From positions 776,501 to 840,500 of the forward strand of contig JBBPEB010000028.1 of assembly GCA_039096225.1 (NCBI GenBank): a stretch of DNA of 64,000 bases, given 5' to 3'. This DNA comes from Blastocystis sp. Blastoise (lineage: Eukaryota > Sar > Bigyra > Opalinata > Blastocystidae). Below are positions 15,856-30,714 of this stretch, one piece after another. A model generated the notes under the pieces. That model was not told the DNA's origin. It saw only the letters and a list, made by a program, of their open reading frames with translations, and did no database searches. Made by a program: the position numbers and the translations under genes. The stretch's first letter is position 1, and each line of letters begins with the position of its first letter.

Positions 15856-16505
15856 ATGTTCAGCTTTTTAAAGAAGAAGCCTTCTCTTCAAGATATCCTT
15901 TCATTCTTATATTTATTTATTTGTTTGATTACGTCTAGTTATTCTTTTCCATTTTTGATTCTATATTTGTTTCTTTAATATGTTTTACACCAAATCATTC
16001 AAATTAAGGTCAATGGCAAGATGTTAGAAAGTCAATCTAAGCAAGCTATGAAGAGAGCTAAGCAACATGAAACTAAAATGAAAAACGTATATTATTATAT
16101 TCATTGTTTTTTATTTTTTATTTTGTGAATGTGTTATTTATAATACAAGCAAGTTTAAAGATCTTTTTATTTCTTTCTATTTTCTTTTTAAAATTAATTT
16201 GTTGATCAAGAATTCTATTCATTTATTAATATAGTGTATTAAGAAGGGAGAAATGGAAACTGCTCAAGTTTTCGCTGAAGTATGTAAATATATTCATTTT
16301 TTAATGTATTCATATTAATCCATTTGTATATATAGAGTATGATTCGTTGTAAGAATGAATCTATTCAATTACAAAGAACTGCCAATCAAATGGAAGCTGT
16401 TGCTGATGTTCTTAACTCTCAAGCTCAAGCTCAAATTGTATAGATTTATATATTATTATATTGGTTAGAATATTATGAGTTTTTATTAGTTGTTATTATT
16501 ATTTA

Positions 16506-16542
<37 letters not shown>

Positions 16543-16653
16543 TGGTACTCTTGGTACAACCGTTAATGCTCTTGCTTGTGCTTCTGAAAACTTAAATGCC
16601 AATTATATATATATTTATTATTATTATATTTATTATATTTATTATTATTATTA

Positions 16654-16703
<50 letters not shown>

Positions 16704-17116
16704 TATTATTATATATATTATTATGTATAGATTACAAATACATTAAAACAATTTTCTAGTCTTGCAAATGAACTTGGTGTTCAGTATGTTTAATACTTAT
16801 TTTTATATATTTATTTATTTATTTATTTATTTATAGAACTCAATTTATGAATGAAAAGATTAGTGAAAGTCAATCTACTAATACTGATCAAGTATATATT
16901 ATTATTCTATCTTCAATTATATTATACTTTTAATTACTATTCTTTACTCTCTAGTCTGAAGTTAATGGTGTGATGAAGGAAGCTATGATGCAGATGGGAT
17001 ATGAAGTGAGTGAAGGATTTGATGGTGTGCCTGTTGCTAAACCTAAGGAGAAAGAAGCTGAAAATAATGGTGGTGTTGCTACAAGTGATCTTGCAAGTCG
17101 TTTAAATAGCCTTTAA
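15856..17116 (+). CDS. CHMP1: CHMP1 (Did2/Vps46), ESCRT-III regulator
   Basis: CHMP1 regulates ESCRT-III disassembly by recruiting Vps4 at endosomes and at cytokinesis. The helical core reads VNGKMLESQSKQAMKRAK, GEMETAQVFAESMIRCKNES, then a helix with LQRTANQMEAVADVL, as in the family. The C-terminus ends ASRLNSL, a MIM1-type motif (family LxxRLxxL) that binds the Vps4 MIT domain. Exon 1 (15856-15892) ends CTTCAAG; only removal of 15893-15988 (AT...AC) gives LQDQIIQIKVNGK, which matches the LQDQIF(Q)LK start of the family. Two later junctions are odd in the given sequence: no AG precedes ATGGCTGGT at 16538, and no GT follows AAT at 16603, although frame and similarity demand introns there. 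The predicted protein is about 200 residues, normal for CHMP1. Confidence 0.9.
15893..15988 (+). other. Minor-class (U12-type) AT-AC intron in CHMP1
   Basis: The donor is ATATCCTTT, identical to the U12 5' splice-site consensus. The branch-site-like TTCTTTAAT at 15971-15979 matches TTCCTTRAY at eight of nine positions, and its likely branch A is 10 nt from the terminal AC. Splicing at these ends is the only option that keeps frame and gives the conserved CHMP1 N-terminus. Confidence 0.85.
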
Positions 17117-17475
17117 ATCAATCTCTCTTTCTATTTTTGGTCCATTATATATATATATTATTATGGATTCATTCCTTATTTTACTATTCACTCATAGTAT
17201 TCGATCATTTTTTTTTGTATATTTTCGTATCTCGTTTTATTTTTGTACTATTAAATATATTTATATTCTTCATACATTTTAATTGTGCTTATAAAACTAC
17301 TTTTGTTACTTAAAAATTAATTTGTTCTAAAACATAGTTTTCTTTATGAATATATAGATAAATAAGATAGTTACTCGTATATTAAAATAAAAACTAAGAT
17401 CTACAAGCCACAAATTTAAATAAAAACAGAATAAACGATAATAATAACAACTATACACTATATACAAATATATAT
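17117..17475. other. Convergent 3' spacer, CHMP1 to UBE2E
   Basis: 359 bp between two convergent genes, very AT-rich, holding both transcript ends. AATAAA-like strings occur on both strands; no gene is visible. Confidence 0.45.
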
Positions 17476-18701
<1,226 letters not shown>

Positions 18702-19718
18702 ATTCTATAATATAAAAATTTAAATATGGAATAAAAGAAAAAATTCATCATATAAACAATTTAACAAAAAGATTTCATATACTTAAATATAATATACTAA
18801 CTAACATACTTTTATTAATTGAAAATGAAGAGTAAATGATAAATAAAGTTCTTTATAAAAAATGAAGCCGCGGAAAACATACAAAATACCGCCATTTTTT
18901 GTATTAGGAAGTTCTTTTGAATGAGCCAATCAGTTGTCAGTTCTTCTTATTCAAAGCATTGTATTGGATATTTCTTTCTATTCTCTGTTTTTTGTTTTTT
19001 TTATTTATTCACGGAAATCATGAAAATTTCAGTGGCAACACTCATTTTTCCCATCTTTATTTAAAGGAGACGCGTTTTCCCTTTTTGGTTTTGACAACAG
19101 TGTAAGAATTATGGGAATACACAATAAACTTTGATTTGCATAAAACTATGCTTTTGAAGGCAAGATGTGACTGTATGTACTTATTTCATTATGCACATAG
19201 TCTCTATATTTGTATGCAGAAATGTCATGAATATTCATAAGAAATTCTACACATTTATCTTAAAGATGATCGATTTTTTTGATAGAAATATGTATTTCTA
19301 TGTTTTTTGCGCTTTTTTTTTTAAGATTAAACTTAATATCTGAGTAGTTGATGATGAAGAAAAAGGTTATTGTTCCTAATTATCTGTAAGTTGGTTCTTT
19401 CTTGTTATTCAGATCTTATGAGTAAACACCATAGTATTCATGTTATGACTTATCTCTAGATTCTTTTATCTACATTCTTTGGCTGTCTTATATTCTAAAA
19501 TATCTTAATAAGCCATAAAATACATACACTCGCTCAAAATATTGTAATTTTTTTAATTTATTCTTCTTTTATTTTATGTTTGTAATGATAGCTAATTATA
19601 TTTATGATGTTTATATCTGAGTTTTCTTTTTAATTAAGTTTATAACAACTCTATCTATGAATAACAAAAAGCATATTCAAAGAGTATTTATTTTACAGTT
19701 TATAATTCATACATGTGT
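18702..19718. other. Intergenic with promoter-like GC-richer patch
   Basis: About 1 kb between two minus-strand genes. A patch at about 18,860-18,960 is less AT-rich than its surroundings. On the minus strand it reads AAAAATGGCGGTATTTTG, 170-200 bp upstream of the E2 start, and it contains AGCCAATCAG (a CCAAT-type box) on the plus strand. The remainder shows no supported gene. Confidence 0.4.
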
Positions 19719-22331
<2,613 letters not shown>

Positions 22332-22589
22332 CTTCTAATTGTGTATCTTTTAAACTCACTATTTGATAGATATATATAACTAATTGATTTATTCAAAGAA
22401 AACAAAGAAAGACAGATATAATCACAAATATAGTTTTCTCTACAGGTAGTTTTTCCATTTTTTCCATTTTACTCTCTTATTGCCTATTCTCTAATCATTT
22501 ACTAGTATGATATACTGTGTTTATTTTCTAGTTTTTTAGTGCAATTCCTCAATAGTCAACAACCTGAAGCTGTTGCTAAACCTAAACCA

Positions 22590-22869
22590 ATGAGCTACAT
22601 TGGCTCATTTTTCAACTGGATGTGGATGAAGAGTGGTGCTTCTGAATCTCTTCGTTTCCAACATATATCCTTTTTCTCATTCTATCATAGATTATCTTTA
22701 TTTTCTTTTTTCTTATAATTGTTTTATTATTAATTCGCGTTTTTTATTGTTTTCTCCATGAAATTATGATTTCCTTCATTCTTTGTAATTAAGCTCCCTG
22801 TTAAATGTAGGCTTATTTGGTGTTGGTGTCTACGTTATTCATTTCTTTAGTGATGCTATTGCCATATAA
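22590..22869 (+). CDS. TOM6-like small tail-anchored mitochondrial outer-membrane protein
   Basis: The predicted protein has about 52 residues. It opens MSYIGSFFNWMWMKSG and ends with one hydrophobic helix, SLLNVGLFGVGVYVIHFFSD. This resembles animal TOM6 (GDWLRGVYRF... then LNLGLFAAGVWLARNLSD) in layout and in the LN-GLF-x-GV core. TOM6 stabilises the TOM import pore. The frame is open upstream of the chosen ATG through PEAVAKPKP, so an upstream exon adding residues is possible. The helix frame only joins exon 1 if the intron 22665-22788 is removed. That intron has a perfect U12 donor but ends in AA. Similarity is short, so identity is tentative. Confidence 0.55.
22665..22788 (+). other. Probable U12-type intron with AT-AA ends
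   Basis: The donor ATATCCTTT matches the U12 consensus fully. TTCCTTCAT at 22771-22779 matches the branch consensus except one base, with its A 10 nt from 22788, the same spacing as in CHMP1. Exon 1 ends in phase 0 after CAT. Only resuming at TTA (22789) keeps the TOM6-like helix frame, giving an AA terminus. The AG at 22792-22793 would shift the frame. Confidence 0.6.
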
Positions 22870-23571
22870 GGATTCTTAAGAAGAAGTTTCATAAATATAC
22901 TTGTTTATGTTTATCATTTTTATATATTGGGTTGATTTACTATACTTTTCTCCTTTATTTGTTATGCAATTTATTAAATTCAGGTTTATACTATGGTTTT
23001 ATTTGTATTTTTTGAGTAGATACTACATATTGATGTTATTTGATTATAATTCGCTATTCCTTTTTAAATATAAGGATTAAACATTATTTGTTCTATTCAT
23101 GAAAAAAGATTATGTTGTGAATCAAATTGAAATATGTGAATTTTAGAAATATGAAATAAAATGAAGATGACAACGTTAATTATCAAATATCTTCATTTTT
23201 TCAGTTCTTAAAATAATAAAATATGTTTAGCATAAGATTGTTTATATATTTAAATATAAATCTATAAATTCTATCAACTTTTCAAATTCAATAATCTGAG
23301 AAAAACATGATAAATAAGAAATAGAAGCTTTATTGTATTTTAAATGCATTTTTTCTGCATTCAAGTATATCTATAGCCAAAAGTATTATGGTAATTATAA
23401 CTTCAACGACAAAATGACACTATTTGTTATCAATACTATTTATAATAGATAACACAACTTATGAGTGTCTCAAAGAAGATTTTATAATAATTAACAACGT
23501 AAACCATATTTCTTACATAAAAAAAAAAGAAATAGAAAATATTTTCTATAGTTTTTTTTATTATTTTATTC
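22870..23571. other. Intergenic, no gene seen
   Basis: 700 bp of AT-rich spacer between two plus-strand genes. A short open frame around 23,424-23,570 has no similarity and runs into the next gene's leader; I treat it as chance. Confidence 0.4.
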
Positions 23572-23999
23572 ATGATATGGGGTATAGGAACAGATATTCT
23601 TTATATTCCAAGAATATCTAAGATATTGGAAAGACATGGAGATCGCTTTGTAAAGCGAGTTTTAAATGTTGAAGAACAAACAATTTATTACGCTCATCGT
23701 GATCCAGTTAGTTTTTTAGCATCAAGGTATGTTTGATATTGCGTGTAACATATCTATACTACTCTAGATGGTGCTCAAAAGAAGCTATTTACAAAGCAGT
23801 GGGTTGCAATGGCTTGAATTTCAATGAAATCATTATTAAACACAAAGTAACCAATGCATTCTCTGGAATTCCATCTGTCTCCTTTACTGGAAAAACGAAA
23901 CTCATCATAGATCCATTACATCTTTCAAATATTCAAATAAGTATATCTCATGATCAAGATTATTGCATTGCATATGTTCTTGCTGTAAAGGAATCCTAA
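23572..23999 (+). CDS. Holo-[acyl-carrier-protein] synthase (AcpS-type phosphopantetheinyl transferase)
   Basis: This enzyme moves 4'-phosphopantetheine from CoA onto an acyl carrier protein, here probably the mitochondrial one. The protein is 128 residues from two exons (23572-23726 and 23768-23999) with a 41-nt GT-AG intron. The N-terminal GIGTDILYIPRI contains the Mg-binding Asp. After the splice, FLASRWCSKEAIYKA contains the second metal-binding Glu in the family's W-x-x-K-E-A motif. The end has ISISHDQDYCIAYVLA, the usual final strand. Length and motif spacing match bacterial-type AcpS and fungal PPT2, so it looks complete. No separate targeting peptide is seen, as the ATG directly precedes the first strand. 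Confidence 0.93.
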
Positions 24000-24627
24000 A
24001 TAATGGATCTATCAGAAAAGAATATACTATTATTATTTAAGTTATAAATTCATATGAGTTTTGTACCTTTTATTCTTCTATAATGTTATTAAAAGACATA
24101 GAGAGTATAGTGAATAAGCTGGGAAACAAAATATGAATTTAAATCATTCTATAAAAATGAAGGATTATCATTTTTCAAAACAACTTTTTATATATATTTG
24201 TGCTACTAAATATTTAATATAAATATTGTTTGATAGTTATTATAAAATTTCTCATTTTTCTGTATAAGTTAAAAGAAGTCTATATTGTCATATATTAAAC
24301 TACGTTATTGTTATATATATATGAATAGATAATAACTATTTAATCAATTAATACTATTCAACCTCATCAATCGTGTAATATATCCAATAGAAGGAAAACA
24401 TTCATGCTTTGTTATATATATATATATAAATATCATAAAGATATAAAATAATATATTGTGTTACTATAAAAGTGTAATGATTTCATAATTTTGTTATAAA
24501 AATAATAATCCTATTTCTCTTCTTACAATCTGTGAAACAAACAACAACAAACTCTATTTTCAAAAAAACATATATATATATACAAATAACATAATAACAA
24601 CTATAGTACAGACGGCGATAAATAAAA
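24000..24627. other. Convergent 3' spacer, no gene seen
   Basis: Very AT-rich sequence between the ends of the convergent AcpS and SLC3-like genes, with short (TA)n tracts. No open frame of note. Confidence 0.45.
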
Positions 24628-24732
24628 TTATCTAGAAGAATAGATTAATATCGATTTCGCTCCAATTCTTACATTTCCACAACTTGATGAATATGTCCAA
24701 CTATATATAATAATAAAGAAATATAAGATATA

Positions 24733-24776
<44 letters not shown>

Positions 24777-27700
24777 GTTCTTCCAGTTTCTTGAGGGCAT
24801 TGTCGTAATACAACATTTCCACCGATTCCCGTGAATAATTCGTTGTATTTTTGATCATCACTATTAAATATCATCTTCCATAATTTTCCAGACAAAGGAG
24901 GGAAATCAACAAATAAAGTTCCATCATCATAGCTTGTTTTACTTGTGTTAATAACCACGGTTAATTGAGCAGAATCTGATGATCCTTTTGTCATCGCTAA
25001 TATATTCTTTTCAGAATTCGTGTAATATATAGAATACTCAGAAGATATCATTTGAGTATAATCAGATCGAATAGTTAGTAAATCTTTTGTGAGAATAAAA
25101 TAAGAATATGAAGGACCTTTTGTTATCCATGCTCCATAGTTATATTCACCAACGTTGTTTAAGTCAAGAGGAGAAGGAGAAGCACCAAATGGAAGTGTAG
25201 ACATATACTCTGTACCTATATATATATAATATATATAATATATATATAATATATATTATTAGGATTCATAGAAATAAATGAGAATAAATCTTTATAATCA
25301 TTTATAGAATAATAAGATATTATGACTATACATATATATATATACCCATAAAGAAGTTAGGAATAGCAGGAGTGGAGGACATTAGATATAATGCTAATAT
25401 GGAGTCCTTTATTGTATATATATCATCCGGATTATTACTATTCAATTGAACGCGAAATCGATTCAGCTATATATATTAATATACATAATAATGTATATAA
25501 CAATAATATAAATATTAATATATATACAATAGCTGTTTCAGGTGTTTCAATTGAGAACATAAGTGATGATGATGAATATAAATATTCGAACTGAATGAAA
25601 TTCGCAAGAGAAGTCATACTGATAGAAGAAGTGTTGAATAAGGAATATATCTGATTCGTGCTAGATATATATATGTATAGTAATGTTAATATAAATCACT
25701 GTTATTTATATATATATACAATCGTTTATCAAATTGAATTGTAAATCCTAATCCTTTATTCCCACGGGTATTTGTAACATCTATAATACTACTATTTTCA
25801 TGGGAAACATTCAAACTATCATCAGCCAACTATATTAATAATATTATTAGTATTATTAATAAATATAATCTTAATAATAATATAAATAGAATAAATATAA
25901 TCTTAATAATAATATAAATATAATAAATCTAATCTTAATAATAATATAAATGTAATAAATATAATCTTAATAATAATATAAATGTAATAAATATAATCTT
26001 AATAATAATATAAATAGAATAAATATAATCTTAATAATAATATAAATAGAATAAATATAATCTTAATAATAATATAAATAGAATAAATCTAAACGCCTAC
26101 ATAATACATAGATTTATAGCTGGTTAAGGTAGCTAATAGTTCGTTCATTTCTGTATTGTCTTCTCCTTCTCCTTCATTACATTTCTTTCCATATAAACGT
26201 TGACATAACAAATGTTTCATATATACACCATCAATACCATAGATCTCATTATATCGATGAATCATATTAATAAAGAACGAATTCCCGCGACTATTAACAG
26301 TTCCTCGAATTCTATTTAATCCATTTGGTTGATTGTCTTCTTTATATATATCCATATATTCCTCTCCCCAATTGTTCTTCGAACTTCCATCATAATTGAC
26401 TAAGAACATATCTTCAGAGAAAAGTGACCAATCTATCTCTATTACTATATGCATTCCAAGCTTATGAATCTCATAAACCAACTTCTTTAACTCAACTATA
26501 CTACCAAAGGAAGGATGAATCTTACCAGGAAATAATGTATAATAATTATCTATATATATTATAGTATATTATATTATATACTATTATATTATATACTATT
26601 ATATACTATTATATACTATTATATACTATTATATACTATTATATACTATTATATACTATTATATACTATTATATACTATTATATACTATTATATTATATT
26701 ATATTATATTATATTATATTATATACTATTATATTATATACTATTATATACTATTATATACTATTATATACTATTATATACTATTATATACTATTATATA
26801 CTATTATATACTATTATATACTATTATATACTATTATATACTATTATATACTATTATATACTATTATATTATATTATATTATATTATATTATATTATATT
26901 ATATTATATTATATTATATTATATTATATTATATTATATTATATTATATTATATTATATTATATTATATTATATTATATTATATTATATTATATTATATT
27001 ATATTATATTATATTATATTATATTATATTATATTATATTATATTATATTATATTATATTATATTATATTATATTATATTATATTATATTATATTATATT
27101 ATATTATATTATATTATATTATATTTATTATATTATATTATATTATATTATATTATATTATATTATATTATATTATATTATATTATATTATATTATATTA
27201 TATTATATTATATTATATTATATTATATTATATTATATTATATTATATTATATTATATTATATTATATTATATTATATTATATTATATTATATTATATTA
27301 TATTATATTATATTATATTATATTATATTATATTATATTATATTATATTATATTATATTATATTATATTATATTATATTATATTATATTATATTATATTA
27401 TATTATATTATATTATATTATATTATATTATATTATATTATATTATATTATATTATATTATATTATATTATATTATATTATATTATATTATATTATATTA
27501 TATTATATTATATTATATTATATTATATTATATTATATTATATTATATTATATTATATTATATTATATTATATTATATTATATTATATTATATTATATTA
27601 TATTATATTATATTATATTATATTATATTATATTATATTATATTATATTATATTATATTATATTATATTATATTATATTATATTATATTATATTATATAT

Positions 27701-28788
27701 ACACCAGCATAGATAGGATGGAGTAATATCGCATTTAAGAGGTTCAATAGGGAGTAATATAATACAATTAATCCCTAATAACTTCAAATAATTTAAACGA
27801 GGAATAATCGAAGAAAAAGTACCATTTATATATCCTATAAAATAGTATAGAATAGTATATAATAGAATATACCATCAGAATTGAATGTAGGTACATGAAG
27901 TGTATAGAATACGAGTTTCTCTTTGGCTTTTAAAGTAATAGTCTTATAAGTATTCCATTCTATATCTTCAGAATAAGTAGAATCAAACATAGGATTCAAA
28001 TCATAAGGAGATCTATATATAAAATAATATATAACACAACATATAATACAATATATAATATAACACAATAAAATAATATATAACACAATAAAATAATATA
28101 TAACACAATAAAATACATATATAACACAATAAATAGAATAAATACAATGTAAAAGATTCAATAGAATAACGTTTATAGTGTTCACCATTATATTCCATAT
28201 CATAATAAAATGAAGTATCATTTCGAATATTAACAATAAATAAATACCAATAACCGTCTCCTTGATTTCTATAGAATAATAATTATATATATTATAAACA
28301 TACGTCATGGAATATAAGTGACTTTCATCATCTTGTTTGATATATACGGACACCTTTGTTGAATTCTTTGAATAAACTCGGTAGGACATACCATAATAAT
28401 ATAAATTACCATTCAATTTATATCCTATAGACTTTTCCCAATATAAGAAACCTTCAAAATCACTTCGTTCACAATTAGGAAGACTATAATCATCAGGACA
28501 TTTCAATGTTGGATCACTTTTAGCTAATGCATCCAAATATAATCCTAATGAAATCGCAAGGGCCAAGAAAATAATGAAGAAAAACAAAGATATAGAAATA
28601 ACAAAAGCTAAATGATCTCGAGCCCAACTATTTTTCTTCGGAACATTTCTCTTTGCCATTTTCCTTCTTAGTTTCTTCTCTGTAGACCATGTATTGTTTA
28701 CAGAAAAGAAATCTTCAGGTAAGATCTTCAAATCAATACGAGTATTCAACGATTGATTTGCAGATGATGTAGATCTAGTTCCATACAT
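24628..28788 (-). CDS. SLC3/4F2hc-like type II membrane glycoprotein with inactive GH13 domain
   Basis: The N-terminal about 60 residues are cytosolic and basic (KKLRRKMAKRNVPKKNSW), then one helix, LAFVISISLFFFIIFLALAI. This is a type II signal anchor. The outside part is an alpha-amylase-type barrel: GTFSSIIPRLNYLKLLGIN and ILLPIEP (barrel start), a segment with LVYEIHKLGMHIVIEIDWSL, then IYGIDGVYMKHLL. In true GH13 enzymes that last strand carries the nucleophile Asp (GxDGFRxD); here it is Lys. The ending has PNFFMGTEYMS, a beta-sandwich segment, and the stop after ILIYSSR. This is the layout of SLC3A1/SLC3A2, heavy chains that carry amino-acid transporters to the plasma membrane, rather than of a secreted amylase. 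A 1.15 kb satellite-like intron and a 32 bp-repeat intron interrupt it. Exon joins in the middle are approximate. Confidence 0.72.
25830..26095. repeat. 32 bp tandem repeat in SLC3-like intron
   Basis: About eight copies of a 32 bp AT-rich unit containing ATAATCTTAATAATAATA, with small variants (AGAATAAAT, TGTAATAAAT), occupy the intron between two exons of the SLC3-like gene. Positions 25870 and 25902 show the period directly. Confidence 0.85.
26551..27704. repeat. ATATT / ATATACTATT satellite array filling one intron
   Basis: About 1.15 kb of nearly pure 5 bp ATATT repeats, with two blocks of the 10 bp variant ATATACTATT near 26,580-26,870. It sits between coding exons of the SLC3-like gene (one starting with the YTLFPGKIH codons, one ending near TPSYLC) with a plausible GTATATAT donor on the minus strand. 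The array makes this the longest intron in the window by far. Confidence 0.9.
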
Positions 28789-29072
28789 TAGTCTGAATCT
28801 ATTTATTTATTGAATAACTCAAAACTATGGAATCTTTTTCTTAAAAAACAAATTTGTTTTTATTCAAACACTTGCTATTCGTTAAATTCAAAAACAAAAT
28901 TTCGTGCATCCAATATGTTATTGATATATTATTTTTTTTTCTTTTTATTCATCCTCTTTAATATTTCTATTAGTTTTCAATTATATATAATTTTGTATAT
29001 GTAAACAAACCATGAAACAAAAAGATAATAATATCCTATTATTTAAAAAAAAGAATATATAAAGAAATAATT
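28789..29072. other. Spacer between SLC3-like and CWC25 genes
   Basis: 284 bp of AT-rich sequence that must hold the CWC25 3' end and the SLC3-like promoter. No gene is visible. Confidence 0.4.
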
Positions 29073-30714
29073 TCACTTTTGTTGATAAAACGTACGACTT
29101 TTGATTCTATCGGATAAACTAGCATCATTACCCAAATAAGCATCCTTCTTAAATGATTGTAAATAATTATTATTTTCATCATAATTCTTCTTCAACTCTT
29201 CTTCTTCTTCTGTTTCTTTTATATCCTTTTTATGATTCTCTAATAATCGCTTATATCGCAAATCTTGATTCACCGAAGCATCTTGTTTCATTTCATTTAA
29301 TCGCTTCTGAACTTCTTCTTCAGTTAATTGTTTATCTTTTTTATTATTTCTATCTTTTGTATATGTATTTGAATTCTTGTGAGAATCATCTATTTTTCGA
29401 GTCTCATAAGTATCTCTTGTATTACTATTCTTATTATTATTATGTCTACTATTACTTCTACTTCTATATCTAGAATGTCTACTATTACTTCTACTTCTTC
29501 TTCTATTACTATTACTTCTGTGTCTAGAATGTCTTCTTTTAGAATCAACTCTATTATCTCTATATTCTGATCTTTTCTGTATAGTATTATTCTCTTTCTT
29601 CTTATCTATATCTATATCACTATCATCATTCTCTCTAGAAGGAGAAGAAGAAGAAGACGATTTTTTATGATTTTTTGAACGATAATCACGGGAATGGTGA
29701 TGATGATCTCTTTATATAATATCATATAATAAAAATAATATAATAAAAATAATATAATAAAAATAATAATAAAAATAATAATAAAAATAATATAATAAAA
29801 ATAATATAATAAAAATAATATAATAAAAATAACAACCATACCTTTCACTATTTGATTTCTATATAAATATAATAATTATATATATGATTATTTATACATA
29901 CAGAAGAATAACTTGTTTTACTGTGCTTATCATTTTCTGATGATTTCAACATATCAGCTGTACTCGTTGAAATACCTACTGGCTTCCCTAATTGCTTTGA
30001 TAACTATAATAATAATATAAATAGACATAATAAATGTTATAAACATAATAAATGTTATAAACATAATAATAATAAACATAATAATAAACATAATAATAAT
30101 AAACATAATAAATGTTATAAACATAATAAATGTTATAAACATAATAATAAACATAATAATAAACATATATATACGGCTCCATGAGTTGTTTCTTACGTCT
30201 TGGATTCTCTAATAGTTTCTTCCTCATTTCAATTTCTTTTCGCTTCATCTCTAACAACGGGTCTTCATGAACACGACGAAAAGCCTCGGTTTCAGAGGAA
30301 ACAACTGGAGCATTAGCTATACTGGCACCGGCGATTGAACCATCTTCAAGCTTCGAAAATGTATTTTTATCATCTTTATCAAAATCAACAGCTGCCTTAC
30401 CAGTTAAATAATCTTCATCAGTTGGACCTTCTCTCTTATACGTATACATCCATTCTACACACTCTTTCTTATCATCTTCAATATTTCGATCGTGAATAGC
30501 TGTGATCTCCATCAATTGGCGCTCATCTTTTATCTTCTTCTGTAATTCTTTGATTTTCTTCTCTTCAGCTGCCTTCTCTTGCTCTCTTATCCACACAGCC
30601 TCTCTGTTCTATCCAAAATAAACATATAATGACATATAATAAAGAACAACTTACATTTCTATTACCTGGATTCCATTTCTTTTTCGACAAAAACTCTAAA
30701 GGAGTCTTTACCAT
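29073..30714 (-). CDS. CWC25: CWC25, spliceosome step-one factor
   Basis: CWC25 joins the Prp2-remodelled spliceosome and promotes the first transesterification. The N-terminus MVKTPLEFLSKKKWNPGNR is the CIR_N-type start (K-K-x-W-x-P). It is followed by VWIREQEKAAEEKKIKEL, VEWMYTYK (family LDWMY), DEDYLTGK and ADP-like EDPLLEMKRKEIEMRKKLL, then NPRRKKQLME (family NPVKMKKI). All are in family order. The C-terminal part is Ser/Arg/His/Lys-rich and ends in a KRLLENHKKDIKE coiled segment, as in animal CWC25. There are about five introns; one is filled with repeats of about 18 bp containing AAACATAATAAATGTTAT (30,000-30,166). Full length is about 360 residues. Confidence 0.9.

Noticed and set aside
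24628-28788. Active secreted alpha-glucosidase or amylase
   Set aside because: The catalytic Asp strand reads GIDGVYMKHLL and there is a cytosolic head with a signal anchor, which fits a non-catalytic SLC3-type protein better.
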